Positions 1 to 11,534 of a DNA stretch of 64,000 nt are shown here, in pieces. The stretch comes from Codonopsis lanceolata (lineage: Eukaryota > Streptophyta > Magnoliopsida > Asterales > Campanulaceae), in the NCBI GenBank assembly GCA_013146195.2, contig CM028378.1, positions 40,438,828 through 40,502,827 of the forward strand, written 5' to 3'. The translations under genes were made by a program, and so were the position numbers. Each line of letters starts with the position of its first letter. Within the stretch, counting starts at the first letter, position 1. The notes beneath the pieces are model-generated. The model ran no database searches. It saw only the letters and a list, made by a program, of their open reading frames with translations, and had not been told where the DNA came from.

Positions 1-1332
1 TTCTTTTCAAGATAATGCAATGTATATTGCATCTGGTGTTGCGGTAGTCTAAGAGTGATGCGATTAATATTGCATCGGTTACTTGCATTTAAGCTTCTCT
101 AGTTAGAAATGCAATGGATATTACATCAAATTTTGTGATAAGTTTTGTGATAATGCAATGGATATTGCATCATATATTGGCGTCAAGTGTTGTGGAGATG
201 CGATGGACATCGCATCGGATTTGGTAATAATTTTATGGTAATGCAATTGATATTTGCATCAGCTTTAATGATAGTCTTGTGGCAATGCAATGAATATTGT
301 AGCCATTTTTGTGATGCAATGGATATTGCATCCGATTTTGCGTTAAGTGTTGTATTGGTGCAATGGATATTGCACCTAGTTTTGTGATAATGCAATGGAT
401 ATTGCATCAACTTTGGTGATAGTCTTGTGGTAATGCAATGGATATTGCATCCGGTCTTGATGTAATGCGATGGATATCGCATCTAATTTTCTGATAATGC
501 GATGGATATCGCATCTAGTGTTGTGATGTAATGGATATTGCACCTGATTTTGTGATAATGCAATGGATATTGCATATGATTTTGAGGTAACACAATGAAT
601 ATTGCATCTTTAGCATTGTGGTGATGCAATGAATATTGCATCAGATTTGGCCTTAGGTTCCTGTTAGATGTAATGAATATTACATCTGGTTCTGCATCTG
701 GTTTTACTATGGTTGATGTAATGGATATTACATCTGGGGTTGCATTTGGTCTCATTGTGGTTGATGTAATGGATATTACATATGGGGATGCATTTGGTCT
801 CACTGTGGTTGATGTAATGAATATTATGTCTGAATTTGCTTAGGTCTCACTCGATAATGCAATGAATATTGCATCTGGGTTTGTGGCAATGCAATGAGTA
901 TTGCATTCGGTCTTTGCGATGCAATGGGTATTGCTTCTAGATTGGCGTTAGTCTCGTAATAGTGCAATAAATATTGTATTTAGTCTTTGCGATGCAATGA
1001 TTATTGCATCCAGGCTTTGCGATGCAATAAATATTGCATATGCGTCTTTGCGATGCAATGAATATTGCATCTGAGTTTGTGGTAATGCAATGATTATTGC
1101 ATTTAGTCTTTGTGATGCAATGGATATTGCATCTGATGTTATGGTAATGCAATGAATATTGCATTTAGTCTTTACAATGCAATGAATATTGCATATGGGT
1201 TTGTGGTAATGCAATGAATATTGCATTGACTCGCGATGATGCAATGAATATTGCATTTGAGTTTGTGGTGATGCAATGATTATTGCATCTTGTCGTGCGT
1301 TATTTTCACTAGGTTGTAATGAATATTACAAC
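1..1332. repeat. Array of about 36 short imperfectly spaced palindromes
   Basis: The whole stretch repeats a palindrome of the form ATGCAAT-GGAT-ATTGCAT every 25 to 50 bp, separated by degenerate spacers such as tttgtggta. I counted roughly 36 cores, among them 152, 313, 389, 431, 463, 668, 716, 1053 and 1313. Arms are 7 to 8 bp and the loop is mostly GGAT or GAAT. Several units carry changes in both arms that preserve pairing: GCGAT/ATCGC near 197 and 463, GTAAT/ATTAC near 668 and 716, GTTGTAAT/ATTACAAC at 1313. Short open frames here are artefacts of the repeat. It ends 335 bp before an LTR, so it may be the repeat-bearing 3' UTR of an Ogre/Tat element lying to the left, a place where such arrays are known. 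A free satellite is the alternative. Confidence 0.85.
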
Positions 1333-1666
1333 TATCATTCTGTATCGCAACTTGCTTGTCGGTCTGAGGCCGAACTACGTTTGGTCTGATTTCTAAGAAA
1401 GGGATACGTGGGCAGCCTACCTAGTAGGTGCGATCATCAGAGCATTTAATTTGTATATCCGCTCTAAAAACCACGATAACCAATTAAATATGTTTAGGGT
1501 ATGTGAGATTTGAACTGCACCCTAAACTGTTGCATCTATAAACTGCCACATATTGCATTCCTCCCCATTATAATTTCCATGAAATTTGGGAGTCTATTTC
1601 TTATCAACGATGTTCGTTTACTTGGTAAGTTTCGGTTTACCCGTAAACTCCATCGTTGAGGGACTC
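1333..1666 (+). other. Possible 3' UTR and polypurine tract before LTR copy 1
   Basis: No gene is seen here. The segment links the palindrome array to the LTR that begins at 1667. It ends with a purine-rich run (ttgaggg) followed by ACTC and then TG of the LTR, the order expected for a polypurine tract just before a 3' LTR. If that is right, everything from 1 to 1666 is the tail of an element extending leftward out of the window. The weak polypurine tract makes this uncertain. Confidence 0.35.
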
Positions 1667-2999
1667 TGTAAACACCCCAATTTCGTACCACTGATATGTA
1701 ACATGACATAAAATATCAAGACCTGTTAAAAGGACTAACGAATGTCAAGTTACAGGGTTGAAAATGCAAAAAAAAAAAAAAAAGGCAGGATGCATAAACA
1801 GTGAAGTGCAAGGGGCCTAAGTGCCAAAAAGGAGGACAAAAATGGCACTGGGCACTGCCCATAGCCACCTTGGGCGTGGTGCCCAGACCCACTATGGGCG
1901 GCGCCCAATAGTTCCCAAAGTCCTGTAATCTTCTCAGCGCACGGTACAAGCCGGTGAAGTACAGAAAGTAAAACTTAATCACGAAGGAAGCCTCATTCTC
2001 AATCTATAAATAGAGGCCCCCGGCTTGTGAATTCAGACACAGTTCTCACACAGTGAAAAACACAGTTACGCAGTGAGTTCACCGCGCTGTTGAGAGAGGC
2101 ACCGAAGGAATTTCTTCCTCTAGCCCCAAAGTTCTGCCAAAATCTCCCCCAAACACTAAAACTCTCCGGGCAAAGTGAAACCTAGTTGCCCTGCTAGGAT
2201 TTTGCCCTATTCTACCGGTCCAAAAATCCCAAAAAGAAATGTTGCCCTGCCCGAATCTAGACGTCAATCAGCAAAAAACAAGCAGTTGATCTGCCCGATT
2301 TTCGACGCCAGCAAGCAAACAACACCAACAAAGCAAGCAGTTGTGTCGCCTGGATCCCGAGGCGAAAAGCAACCAAAAGGAGCAGTCACTCTGCCCAAAT
2401 CCCCGCAACAGCAAATCAGTAGCAAAAAGACTCCCTCTCCCTGAAGGACAGAGCGAGCGCACCCTAACCTACCAAAAGATAGTTGGTACGGGATAAAACC
2501 CTCACGCTTCAAAAGGTAGGTTTATTAAAAGTTTTATTTATAAAAGTGCTATTTAGACTAGTCAAATGTAAGAAAAATAATCAGTTATGCTGCCCAAAAT
2601 TCTATAGAAAATAGCACTAAAAAGAGCTATTATTATGGCCAAATTTTTATAAATATATTTGTAACTTCAAGAAGGAGGCTGTTGTAAGTTTGTAATAATT
2701 TATTTATATATATGCAAATATATATTTAATACTTTATTTCAACTGTTAAATAAATATAAAAAAGTATATTTAGCCAAAAAAAAAAAACTATTTTGAGACC
2801 GAAAGGGCGAGTTGGGTGCCTAACCCCTTCACACCTCGTAACTTAGCTTCCGAATCCTTTACAAATCTGGTTACTTTTTGTTTTTTCTTTGTTTTCCTTA
2901 AAATAAAGATGACGACTATGTTGATCACATTTTGAGTCCACAAATGAGGCCGAGCGTATTCCACATGCTTAAAAGGTTTAAAAACCACCCGCTTCCTCA
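1667..2999 (+). mobile_element. Ogre/Tat-type LTR, copy 1
   Basis: This segment is repeated, with divergence, at the right end of the window (59978-60004 plus 61985-63330). It starts TGTAAACACCCC and ends in CA near 2999, about 1333 bp. A TATAAATA box lies at 2005-2012, matching 62337-62344 in the other copy, and marks the U3/R boundary region. The later part contains a shared block (cgaaagggcgagttgggtgc near 2800). Similarity to the other copy continues some 35 bp beyond the proposed end, so both copies include primer-site or leader sequence. An alternative end near 2909 is possible, because a tgacgactatgttg stretch there resembles the tRNA-Arg primer site of Ogre elements. The family is assigned from general structure, not a search. 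Confidence 0.7.
2005..2012 (+). promoter_or_regulatory. TATA box of LTR copy 1
   Basis: TATAAATA sits about 340 bp into the LTR and is conserved at the matching place in the second LTR copy (62337-62344). It is the likely Pol II promoter of the retrotransposon. Confidence 0.6.
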
Positions 3000-3041
3000 C
3001 GTAGCAGGGGAAAGGTCAAAAACCGGGGAACTCATAGGTAC
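3000..3041 (+). other. Post-LTR leader and breakpoint to foreign pol
   Basis: A short stretch ending ccggggaactcatag still resembles the leader after LTR copy 2 (acggggcactcacaatac near 63354-63371). Immediately after it the sequence becomes the end of a reverse transcriptase reading frame. Gag, protease and most of the reverse transcriptase are therefore missing, and the junction at about 3035 is a deletion or recombination breakpoint. Confidence 0.55.
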
Positions 3042-5093
3042 ATGAACGTAGAGAAAGTGATACTCGCTCTAATCATGACGGCGAGAAAGCTAAAGCCTTA
3101 CTTCAAAGCACACGAGATCAGGGTATACACCGACCTACTGCTACGAAGGATCCTGCACAAACCAGATGTTGCAGGGAGGATGATGAGATGGGCCGTCAAA
3201 CTGACAGAGTACGCAATCACCTACCTTCCAAGAAAAGCAATCAAGGCTCAACTCATCACAGACTTCATTGCAGAAACTTCTTTTTACTTGAAAGGAGAAA
3301 AAAGTTCCTCACTAAACTATGAGCCTTCAACAAACGAACAAGTACCTAAGAAAGAGATGGCTCATAAAAAAAAACCAGCTCGGTCTTGGACATTGTTCGT
3401 AGATGGTTCGTCAAGTAAAAATGGGAATGGAGCAGGCATCCTACTCACTGCACCAGAAGGGACCGAGATCAGTAAAGCTCTCAAACTAAACTTTCCAGCG
3501 TCAAACAATGTTGCCGAGTACGAAGCACTGACAGCAAGAGCCGAGTTAGCCAATGAAATGAGAGCAACCCAAATCTTAATCTTCAGTGACACCCAACTCG
3601 TCATGAAGTAGATTTCGGGAGAGTATAGAGTCAATCATCCAACGCTAGAAAAATACAAAGAGCTCGCCCTAAGCATCCTTACCCGATTTAAGTACTGGGA
3701 GCTGGAACAAATAGAAATGGCCGACAATGAAAAGGTTGATTATCTCTCCAAAATATCCACGAGCGAGCTCATCGAGCTTCCTCTTGAAACATGGATCGAG
3801 ATCCTAAACACTGACCATTGATAAAGAAAAAATAATGACGACAAAGCAAGCTACAGAATGTTGGATCGATGATATTAAAGGATATATCGATCAAGGGACG
3901 TTGCCCGATGACAAAGAAAAGGCATGGGCCATGACGAGAAGATCACTCAGGTACACAGTGTTTGGAGACATATTATACAGAAGATCTTTTGCGAAACCTC
4001 TCTTAAGTAGTGTTCGCCCATAAATCACATAGGGGCTACTTGCCGAGGTACACGAAGGGGTATGTGGAAGCCATCCAGGAACACGAACATTGGTTGACAA
4101 AATTATCTTTCATGGGTATTACTAGCCGACATTAAGAAGAGACGCCGAAGGATATGCTCGAAAATGCGACAAGTGCCAAAGATTTGTAGAAATCCCAAGG
4201 TTACCTTCGGCACCATAAACCTAGTAGTAGCAGCATGGCTGTTAGACATGTGGGGCCTAGATCTAATCAGATCATTTCCCTTGGCAAAAGGCAAGAACAA
4301 ATTCGTAATAGTGGCGGTAGACTACTTCACGAAATGGATCGAAGCACGACCTTTCGCAAACATCACCGAGCAAAGGGCCATCGACTTCGTTCAAGATAAC
4401 ATCTGGTGCAGATACGGATTACCAAGGGCGATTGTATCAGATCATGGTACGTAATTCTCGAACAGATTCACAACAAGTTACGAGGAAAGAGGGGTCCACC
4501 ATTGGAAGTCCTCAGTAGCACACCCACAAGGAAATGGTCAAGCCGAGGCTGGAAACAAACAAATCCTCCATGCCTTAAAAAGAAGGCTAGACGAGAAGAA
4601 AAGCGATTGTCTTGAGGAGCTCCCCATCGTCTTATGGACCATCAAAACCTCCAACCGAGGCTCAACAGGAGGAACAACGTTTTCCTTGACCTATGGGACC
4701 AAAGCCATGTCCCCAATGGAAATGGCCCTACCTACGGCAAGAGTCATCCACTATGATGAAGAAACAAACCATGAATCAAGGAAGCTGGACTTAGATTACT
4801 TAGAAGAAAAGAGGCTAGAAACAAGGTTAAAAGCCATCAACTACAAAAAGCTCGCCAAAACCCACCATGATAAAAGAATGAATCCTTGCACATTTACAGT
4901 TGGGGATCTAGTGCTAAGCAAAATTGAGGTCATTGAAAATAAACCTGGAAGAAACAAACTCTCGCCCAACTGGGAAGGACCGTTTCAGGTTACGGATATC
5001 ATCTGAGCTGGAACCTACAAGCTCACCAAACCAAACGGAACCCCACTAAAAAATCCATGGCACTCAGACCATCTGAAAATATATTATCCATAG
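3042..5093 (+). pseudogene. Decayed Tat-lineage Ty3/Gypsy pol (RT end, RNase H, archaeal RNase H, integrase)
   Basis: The reading frame opens inside the reverse transcriptase/RNase H boundary (NVEKVILALIMTARKLKPYF). It continues into a second RNase H of the archaeal type (WTLFVDGSSSKNGNGAGI, then NNVAEYEAL). Having that extra RNase H is the hallmark of the Tat/Ogre clade. A TAG stop interrupts it at about 3610, but similarity continues to about 3820. Next come a degraded integrase zinc-binding region (4030-4200) and the integrase core (LDMWGLDLIRSFPLAKGKNK, VAVDYFTKWIEA, IVSDHGT then a stop, AHPQGNGQAE) with frameshifts near 4450 and 4610. The C-terminal part ends NPWHSDHLKIYYP with a stop at 5091-5093. 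Gag, protease and the RT catalytic part are absent, so the copy cannot be autonomous. Confidence 0.9.
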
Positions 5094-5170
5094 CCTACCT
5101 TTGTAAAGGCTATTGAGAAAAAATGTCTTAGTAAAAAATATGTTTTTGCTTACCACAATTGTATCATATA

Positions 5171-5550
5171 CCTTCAAAACCTCCTCGCCTAGCGGAGGAG
5201 AGACCAGACTCTAATGCCTTCAAAACCTCATCACCTAGCCGAAGAGAGACCTGACTCTAATGCCTTCAAAACCTCCTCGACTAGCCAAGGAGAGGCCATG
5301 CTCTAATGCCTTCAAAACCTCCTCGCCTAACCGAGGAGAGGCCATTCTCTAATGCCTTCAAAACCTCATCGACTAGCTGAGGAGAGGCCAGGCCTCTAAT
5401 GCCTTCAAAACCTCCTCGCCTAGCCGAGGATAGGCCAGGCTCTAACGCCTTCAAAACTTCCTCGCCTAGTTAAGGAGAGAGAGCTCGGCTCTAACACCTT
5501 CAAAACCTCCTCACCTAGCCGAGAAGAGGCCAGACTCTAATGCCTTTACA
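5171..5550 (+). repeat. 46-bp tandem repeat in the 3' UTR of the Tat element
   Basis: The phrase ccttcaaaacctcctcgcct recurs at 5171, 5217, 5263, 5309, 5355, 5402, 5448, 5497 and, degenerate, 5543, giving eight units of 46 bp (one of 47, one of 49). Each unit has a small inverted repeat around CCTCGCCTAGCCGAGG. Tandem arrays just downstream of the integrase are a known property of Tat-clade elements and are thought to seed plant satellites. Confidence 0.9.
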
Positions 5551-5699
5551 AACAAATGGAACAAATGGAAACACTTCAAAACAAACATACAAATACACAA
5601 ACATACGTGAAAAACAAAATGCCCCTCATTAAGGCCAAAATTAATTACAAAAGTTACAATATAGTATTGTATATTGTTTTGAAATCCACCCCTACCAAA

Positions 5700-8600
5700 C
5701 AAACTACTGCTCTCTCAGTTTCTCTTTACGAGCCGCCACTTGCTTGGATTTCCCACAGCTGCTTGGATAGCTCGTCTCGGCTGGTCTTCTCGCCCTCCAG
5801 CTCCTTCAAAAGTCGATCTCTGACATACCCCACCTGAAAGGACGAGGAGGCATCCCTCGGCACTGCATATGAGAGAAATCTCTCTTTAAATCAAACATTT
5901 TCCTTGGCCATCCGGGTAAATAGATTCTCGGCATCAACCGAAGCAGGAAGCCACTCAGGAGCATGTGCCTTGATATCTGCCTCCCTTATCTCATTCAGCT
6001 CCACTTCATCAAAAAGGACTAAAGATGAGACGCCTCGGCACTCCAGACTGTAAGAAGCAAGGTCTGCCATCCTTACGACCTATGGCAAAGGGACGCCAAC
6101 TGGAACCACAACCCAGAACGTCTGGATTCGGCTTATTTCCATATAGTACAAAGCCTCCTCCTCATATGCCAGCGAGCCCCGGTACCTATCCAATATCTGC
6201 TTGCTGCTAGGCTTTGCAGCCAACTCGTCCTTCAGGTGAACATTCTCTTCAGATAGGGCCAACAGCTTGGCCTCAAGATCAGCGATCGCCTTCTTTAAGT
6301 AATCTTGCTCGTCGGCCCTTCCCTGCATTATTTTCTCCCTCCCCAACCAGGCTGTCCTTTCCACTTGAAGGCTCGAAGTTCTTCTTTCTTGATCGACAGC
6401 TCGCCTTCAAGGGACTCTATTTTTTCGGCCAAGGATGAGAGCTCCCCCCTCGCAGCAACCAAATCCCATTCTAAAACGGACACAGACTCGGCAGCCCGGC
6501 CTAGCTTGACGTCATAAGCGGCGAGACGGATACCTAGTTGAAAGAACACAATAAGAAAAGTCATAAAATGAACAGTCGAAAGACTTATAATAAAGCCGAA
6601 AAGAGATTTCTTACCTCGCTAATAGCCAAAGCACTGAGATCATTTAGTTGAAACTACTTGAGCGGAACAAGCGTTTCCACGGACTCGGCAGGGACGCTCT
6701 ATGACATCAGCCGTTGACCGTAGCTGACCAAGGATGGAGGAAAGGAATTGGCCCACTTACAAAGATGCCCAAGAATATAATCATTATCCTCAGCATCCTC
6801 GGCAGACGGGGGGACCTCAGGGGTCGAGGACAGAGCGATCTCGGCGGAAGTTGAGGAAAAGATAGCCTGGCAACGAGGCAAGCCAAGTTTTTGCTTCTTT
6901 GGCCTCGGGGAATCAGAGGGGTCGTTTGCTTTTAGTCCCTGGGGCCGACGGAGGAGGTACAACCACGCCTTAGAAGGGTCCTCCAAGACACCAATCATCG
7001 GCACTGATTCAGGATCACTGCGAGCGAGAGCTTGCTCACGGGAAGCCATCAACTCGGCCTCCATCCTCTTTATCTTGGCCTTCTTCTGGGCCATAATAGC
7101 ATTACGAGTCACAGCCATATCTGCAGGCAAACAAGCCCTCGTATCAGAAACCAAAAAAACAAAAATAAACATATAAATGACATACAAAAAAGATAGTATT
7201 AACCTGGCATAAAGCACCCAGGCCCATCATTCCCTTTACACTCCAAAAATCTGAGCCAAACACCCAATCTCGATAAAGGGCCCAATCATCTCGCTCACAT
7301 ACTCAAAATCCAAGTAAGCCTTCTCGACCCCCTCAATATTGATGACAAAAACCCTAAACTTGGACAGCAGACCTTCATCCCCAATTACAACCTTCCAGTT
7401 GTAAGAACGAACCTGCTCCCCATCGGCGCTTAGCAATGAGGCCTCGATGGCACTCTTTATTACCTGATCGCTAGCACTTAAATTTTTGGTCTTCAACAAG
7501 TTGTAGGTTTTCCCATAAGGAACCTCAAAATTCCACCCTCTGGCTCGACTTGACCAGAATCACTTTCTTGGACCATCGATGGTCCTTGTTCGTGAAATTG
7601 GCTAACAAGGGAAACCCTTGTGCATGCCTTAGAGCCGTTAACCGATTCATGGAAATGCTAACTTTCTAATAATAATAGAAGATAGAAAGGGTGGGCTCGA
7701 ACCCTTTCGACATGGTACATATTATGAAAGTAACCAGGGCCCTAGTCAAGTTGGGAGTCAGGTCCAACGGAATAGGGCTCGTCTACGTAAAAACCTCGCA
7801 AATAAAAGGATCGAGGGGAAGACGTTGCCCCGATTGATTAAAAAAGACTCAAGTAAAAGCCCACATAACTACGAAGCCCTCGCAGCTCTGGAAGACCTAA
7901 GGCAGGATCAGGGACCGACCTCGGAAATAATCAGAACCATAAACGCGAGCCCATTCCACCACATCATGAGGTCCTATCTTATTTTCAAAAGGCCTAAAAA
8001 ACGAGGAGCCCTTTCGCCATCACCACCAGCTCGTCCAGAAACAGAAGCCTCGAATCCACTCGTCATTCTTCCCAATAGCCGACGGGGCAAAATCCTCTCG
8101 CCTTGATGATAATGCAAAACTCTCTCCTAGGTGAAAATTTGAATAATCAGGATTAGCGCAATACGGTCTTTGTCCTCGATCACCCTATAGGAGTACTAGA
8201 AGGGTAATTAGGAGCAGAAAAAACTTCATCACCAAACTTCCAATGGACACTAACCCTCACTCCAAAGCTCGCAAGGAGGAACCTCACTTGCCTTGGAGTA
8301 ACCACTACCCACCTGCCATGAGACTGCCGGTACATAAGACCCTCACTAAGAGATTTGCCAAAAACTGACTCTATAAGCGGACCCTCGTCATTAGAATCAA
8401 TGGGGGAAACCAAGCCCAAAGAGGATGTACCCGAGCTCAAAGGGTCCATGGTGCTTTCTACGTGAACAGTGTTATCAACAACACTTTCCTCGCCCAAACA
8501 CAAATTCACATTAACACCTCTCCAGGCTACACCACGAGGAACAGACTCAACCTCATTATCACTCAACTGGTCATCCCTAGACTCGACACAAAGGGGATCC

Positions 8601-9022
8601 ACAACATGAAGGGGGACCTCAACAGAAAAGGGGACCTCGGCATGAAAGGGAGCCTCGACATAAAGGCAAATCTCGGCATTAGAAGGGCCCTCGGTATGAG
8701 AGAGACCCTCGGCACAAGGGGACCGATTAGAGGTACCCTCGACAAAAGGGGCAACCTCGACTACATTACTAGGGAGAGGAAGTAAATGACTTCTAACTGA
8801 CAACGGTATCCGAATAACCCTATTCCAGTAATCTATCAACTTCATAGATGAGCTACTTGACGATGAGGACGAGAACATCAGAAAAGGAAACCTACAGGAC
8901 ATACTTCCAAAAACAAAAAAGTAAAACCCAAAAGGTTTGAAGACAATACCGTGAATAGAAGCGTAGTCTGAAGAGACGTTAGAAAAACCAACAAATGATG
9001 AATATTCACCTGAAAAAACCAA
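5700..9022 (-). pseudogene. Broken antisense gene of the Tat element (gypsy-type transposon protein family)
   Basis: Opposite to pol, the segment carries a series of minus-strand reading blocks. An N-terminal part lies at 9022-8180, acidic and Ser-rich, with RSHGRWVVV-like text near its end. Degraded blocks with stops follow at 8100-7500 (for example EVPYGKTYNLL near 7530). A block at 7499-7236 begins MLKTKNLSASDQVIKSAIEA. A C-terminal coiled coil, rich in Leu, Glu and Lys, lies at about 6560-6080 (SLAEKIESLEGELSIKKEEL; KKAIADLEAKLLALSEENVH). Antisense genes between integrase and 3' LTR are typical of Tat/Retand-type elements. Their function is unknown. Several stops and probable introns split this one; the 3' limit near 5700 is approximate. 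Confidence 0.6.
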
Positions 9023-9651
9023 AAGATCGATGGGAATTAAAATTGGGAGAAAAACCCCTAAACAAATAGTGTTCCAAAAAACCTAGTCAAAGAGTAATCA
9101 CCATAAAAAGAAGAAAGAAAGGGCAAACCTACGGTACAAGCAAGAAGAAGCACAGGAAAAGGTAGCCGGAAAGAATCGTCGAAAATCGCCGGAGATAGCA
9201 GAAAGAGGAAGCCGAAAAAACAGAAAGAGTGAAAGTAAAAAGGAAAGAAGAAAAAGAAAAAGTTCATATACCTCTCTTAAATGATGTTGCAAGTCAACCG
9301 GGCACTCACTTCCATCGGGTCAACCCGCGTGTTTTTTGCATACGCATCTCTAAACGGCATCGTTTGTCCCCTAGATATTTTCGATCTGGGAGAAAGAGCG
9401 GCAGTAAAAGTTTTTTGAAATTCAAAAAGCCGCACAGAGCATTTAATGCTGAGCCAACATTGGGAAGAGAAGAACCATCACGACAGGATAGTTATTCTGA
9501 AACATCCCGTTGTCTTCCACCCAGTCCCAAAGCAAAAAACAATAAATGGTCCACGTACCTAATCTCAGCTTCATCGCCTCGACACATAGAGTTCGAGGTT
9601 TTTACTTCTCAGTTTCAAGTCGGCAGATACAGCCAATAAGTAGGGGGCCAC
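9023..9651. other. Leader of the antisense gene and polypurine tract of the Tat element
   Basis: No further coding sequence is convincing. The stretch holds AAACGGCATCGTTT at 9352-9365 (imperfect palindrome). It ends with AAGTAGGGGG at 9638-9647, a good plus-strand polypurine tract a few bases before the LTR start. Confidence 0.5.
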
Positions 9652-10338
9652 TGAAAGGATGCGAACCGAGACATCCCTCGACTTAAAAATAGGACCCACA
9701 TACGTCGAACCCTGCCGAGGGGGAAACAAACCAATAGTCGAGGTGAAAAGATCTCGACATCTACACACCCACTCGCAAAACTAAATGACAAAGTCAAACA
9801 AAGTAAAATTGAAAGAGTTACAACCCCTGATCTCAACCAGCTCGGCCTTGGCAACATTCAACAAATGATAGTTTTGGCAATAACCCTTCCACGGGCCGAA
9901 AAGACTGACACACACAACCAACCACTCCCCGACAACGTACAATCTAGTCCTTCCTGACACGACACCAAAACATTTATTACCAGCCGCAATATGTTCCCAA
10001 ATGAGAGGACGCCACCTCACACGACCATTCGGGTATTAATAGGAGACAATCTCCACTGTTTGAAGGCAAGCCATTTTTAGATATCCTATTAGGCTTATCA
10101 CATTTGCAAATTTGGATCTAAGACAAAAACAGTCACATTTACTACACATTTATTGCACACCACACCGAAAAACTTACTCTCATGCCGGAGGTTCTAGTCG
10201 GGGCAAACCCAACTTTTTAACGGCGTTGTTTTGTCTTATCCAGGTTCTCAACCATAACTCCAGCCAAAAGGGCGACATCATCAACTTGGCTCCTTACTCA
10301 GACAAAACGACAAAGTCACCACAACTTTTGCGTGATCA
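9652..10338 (+). mobile_element. 3' LTR of the Tat-lineage element
   Basis: The LTR begins TGAAAGGATGCG right after the polypurine tract and ends about TGATCA at 10338, where composition drops abruptly to AT-rich DNA. It holds blocks typical of short eudicot Tat LTRs (acttactctcatgccggagg near 10168, gtcggggcaaaccc near 10198). It shows no similarity to the LTR at 1667-2999, so the two ends of this retrotransposon belong to different families. The exact right boundary is a best guess because the matching 5' LTR is missing. Confidence 0.6.
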
Positions 10339-11526
10339 CTTATAATATTATTTATGTCACTAATAATATTTAAAATTTAGTACATTTTTAATTAAATTGA
10401 AGAAATATAATGTAATATGTATGCAATTTTTTAGTTTAAATGTGAAATTTATGTTCTCTAATTAGTATAATTATTTATTTATTTATTTGTATGTAATATA
10501 TACAAATAATTGTAAAATCACTAATTAATTATATATTATTGAATTAATAATGTTCAGTAATTTAAAAAACATAATATTATTATTATGTATTTATTAATTA
10601 TTTATATTATCTAATATTAGATATTTATTAATTTTTAATACATTTAAAATAAGAATTTCATATTATTAATAATTTTGAGATTTAATAATTTATTAAAAAT
10701 TAATATATACCATGGGTCCCTACCAATACCACATTTGGGGTATTAATTGTGCAACCCCAAATTTGGGGTAGAACTGTTCACTACCCCAAATTAGGGTATT
10801 TTTATTTATAACATTTTCAAACATACAAAATACAAAACTGATATAACTCACAAAAAATGTTTTTTCATAGCCTCTTTTGTGGCGAATTGTCCATAATATC
10901 CATTTAGCTTTCAAAATTAATATAGTGTGCTCACGGTCGATCAACAGTCGATCAATGGTCTATCAAAGTTTGAGTTAATCGACCTTAAAATCTGAAAGGT
11001 ATACTTGTGCGTTCCAAATGTTTCGAGATTTAAGATAATCAAAGGTCATGAAAATATATTGCATGTGTATAAAACTCTACTTGACCATTCCTTCACCCGA
11101 AATTCGATAAAGGGTTTGGCCCGTTTGGGGATGGGTTGGAGTGGGAAAACCCTCAAAATGAAGAAAAGGGGTGTATGTTGGAGATGAACTTAAGACAAAC
11201 ATTTGCACATCAACTTAATAAATTCCCCCACTGTCATTTAATTCAAATGATGTATTAGTGTGGGCTTGTGTTAAGTTAACGCACAGTAAGTGAAGTGTGC
11301 ATTTTTAATCATTTTCATCCAAGTTCTTTGAACCAACCTATATTATACAACAAAGAGTTCAAAATAGAGTGAGAGAGAATACCTCGGTTTGAGTGATAGA
11401 TAATGTTTCGATTATAAGAAGACATTGTGGATGGTTTCTTTTTCCCGTGCGCCTCCCTGACTGTGCGGGCCTTTGTGTGCCTATTTTTGTGTGTTAGGTG
11501 GAGGTTGGTCTGTAAAATAAGTGTGG
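10339..11526. other. AT-rich intergenic DNA, no gene seen
   Basis: 10339-10700 is very AT-rich. At 10730-10795 the phrase CCCAAATTTGGGG or its relatives occurs three times, giving local inverted repeats, possibly a decayed MITE. From 10800 to 11526 I see no coding potential or transposon end that I can defend. Confidence 0.4.
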
Positions 11527-11534
11527 GGTGTAGA

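Noticed and set aside
183..1256. Several 75-106-codon open frames (MQYSLHYH...-type repeats) in the first 1.3 kb
   Set aside because: They are translations of the palindrome array on either strand; all frames give the same repetitive text and no domain is present.
1..1332. CRISPR-like array
   Set aside because: The repeat units are short palindromes with irregular, related spacers in a eudicot nuclear genome; no conserved direct repeat of CRISPR length and no cas genes.
8462..8785. A 107-codon plus-strand frame rich in KG and TRG repeats
   Set aside because: It is the complement of the Tat antisense gene's repetitive region, not an independent gene.
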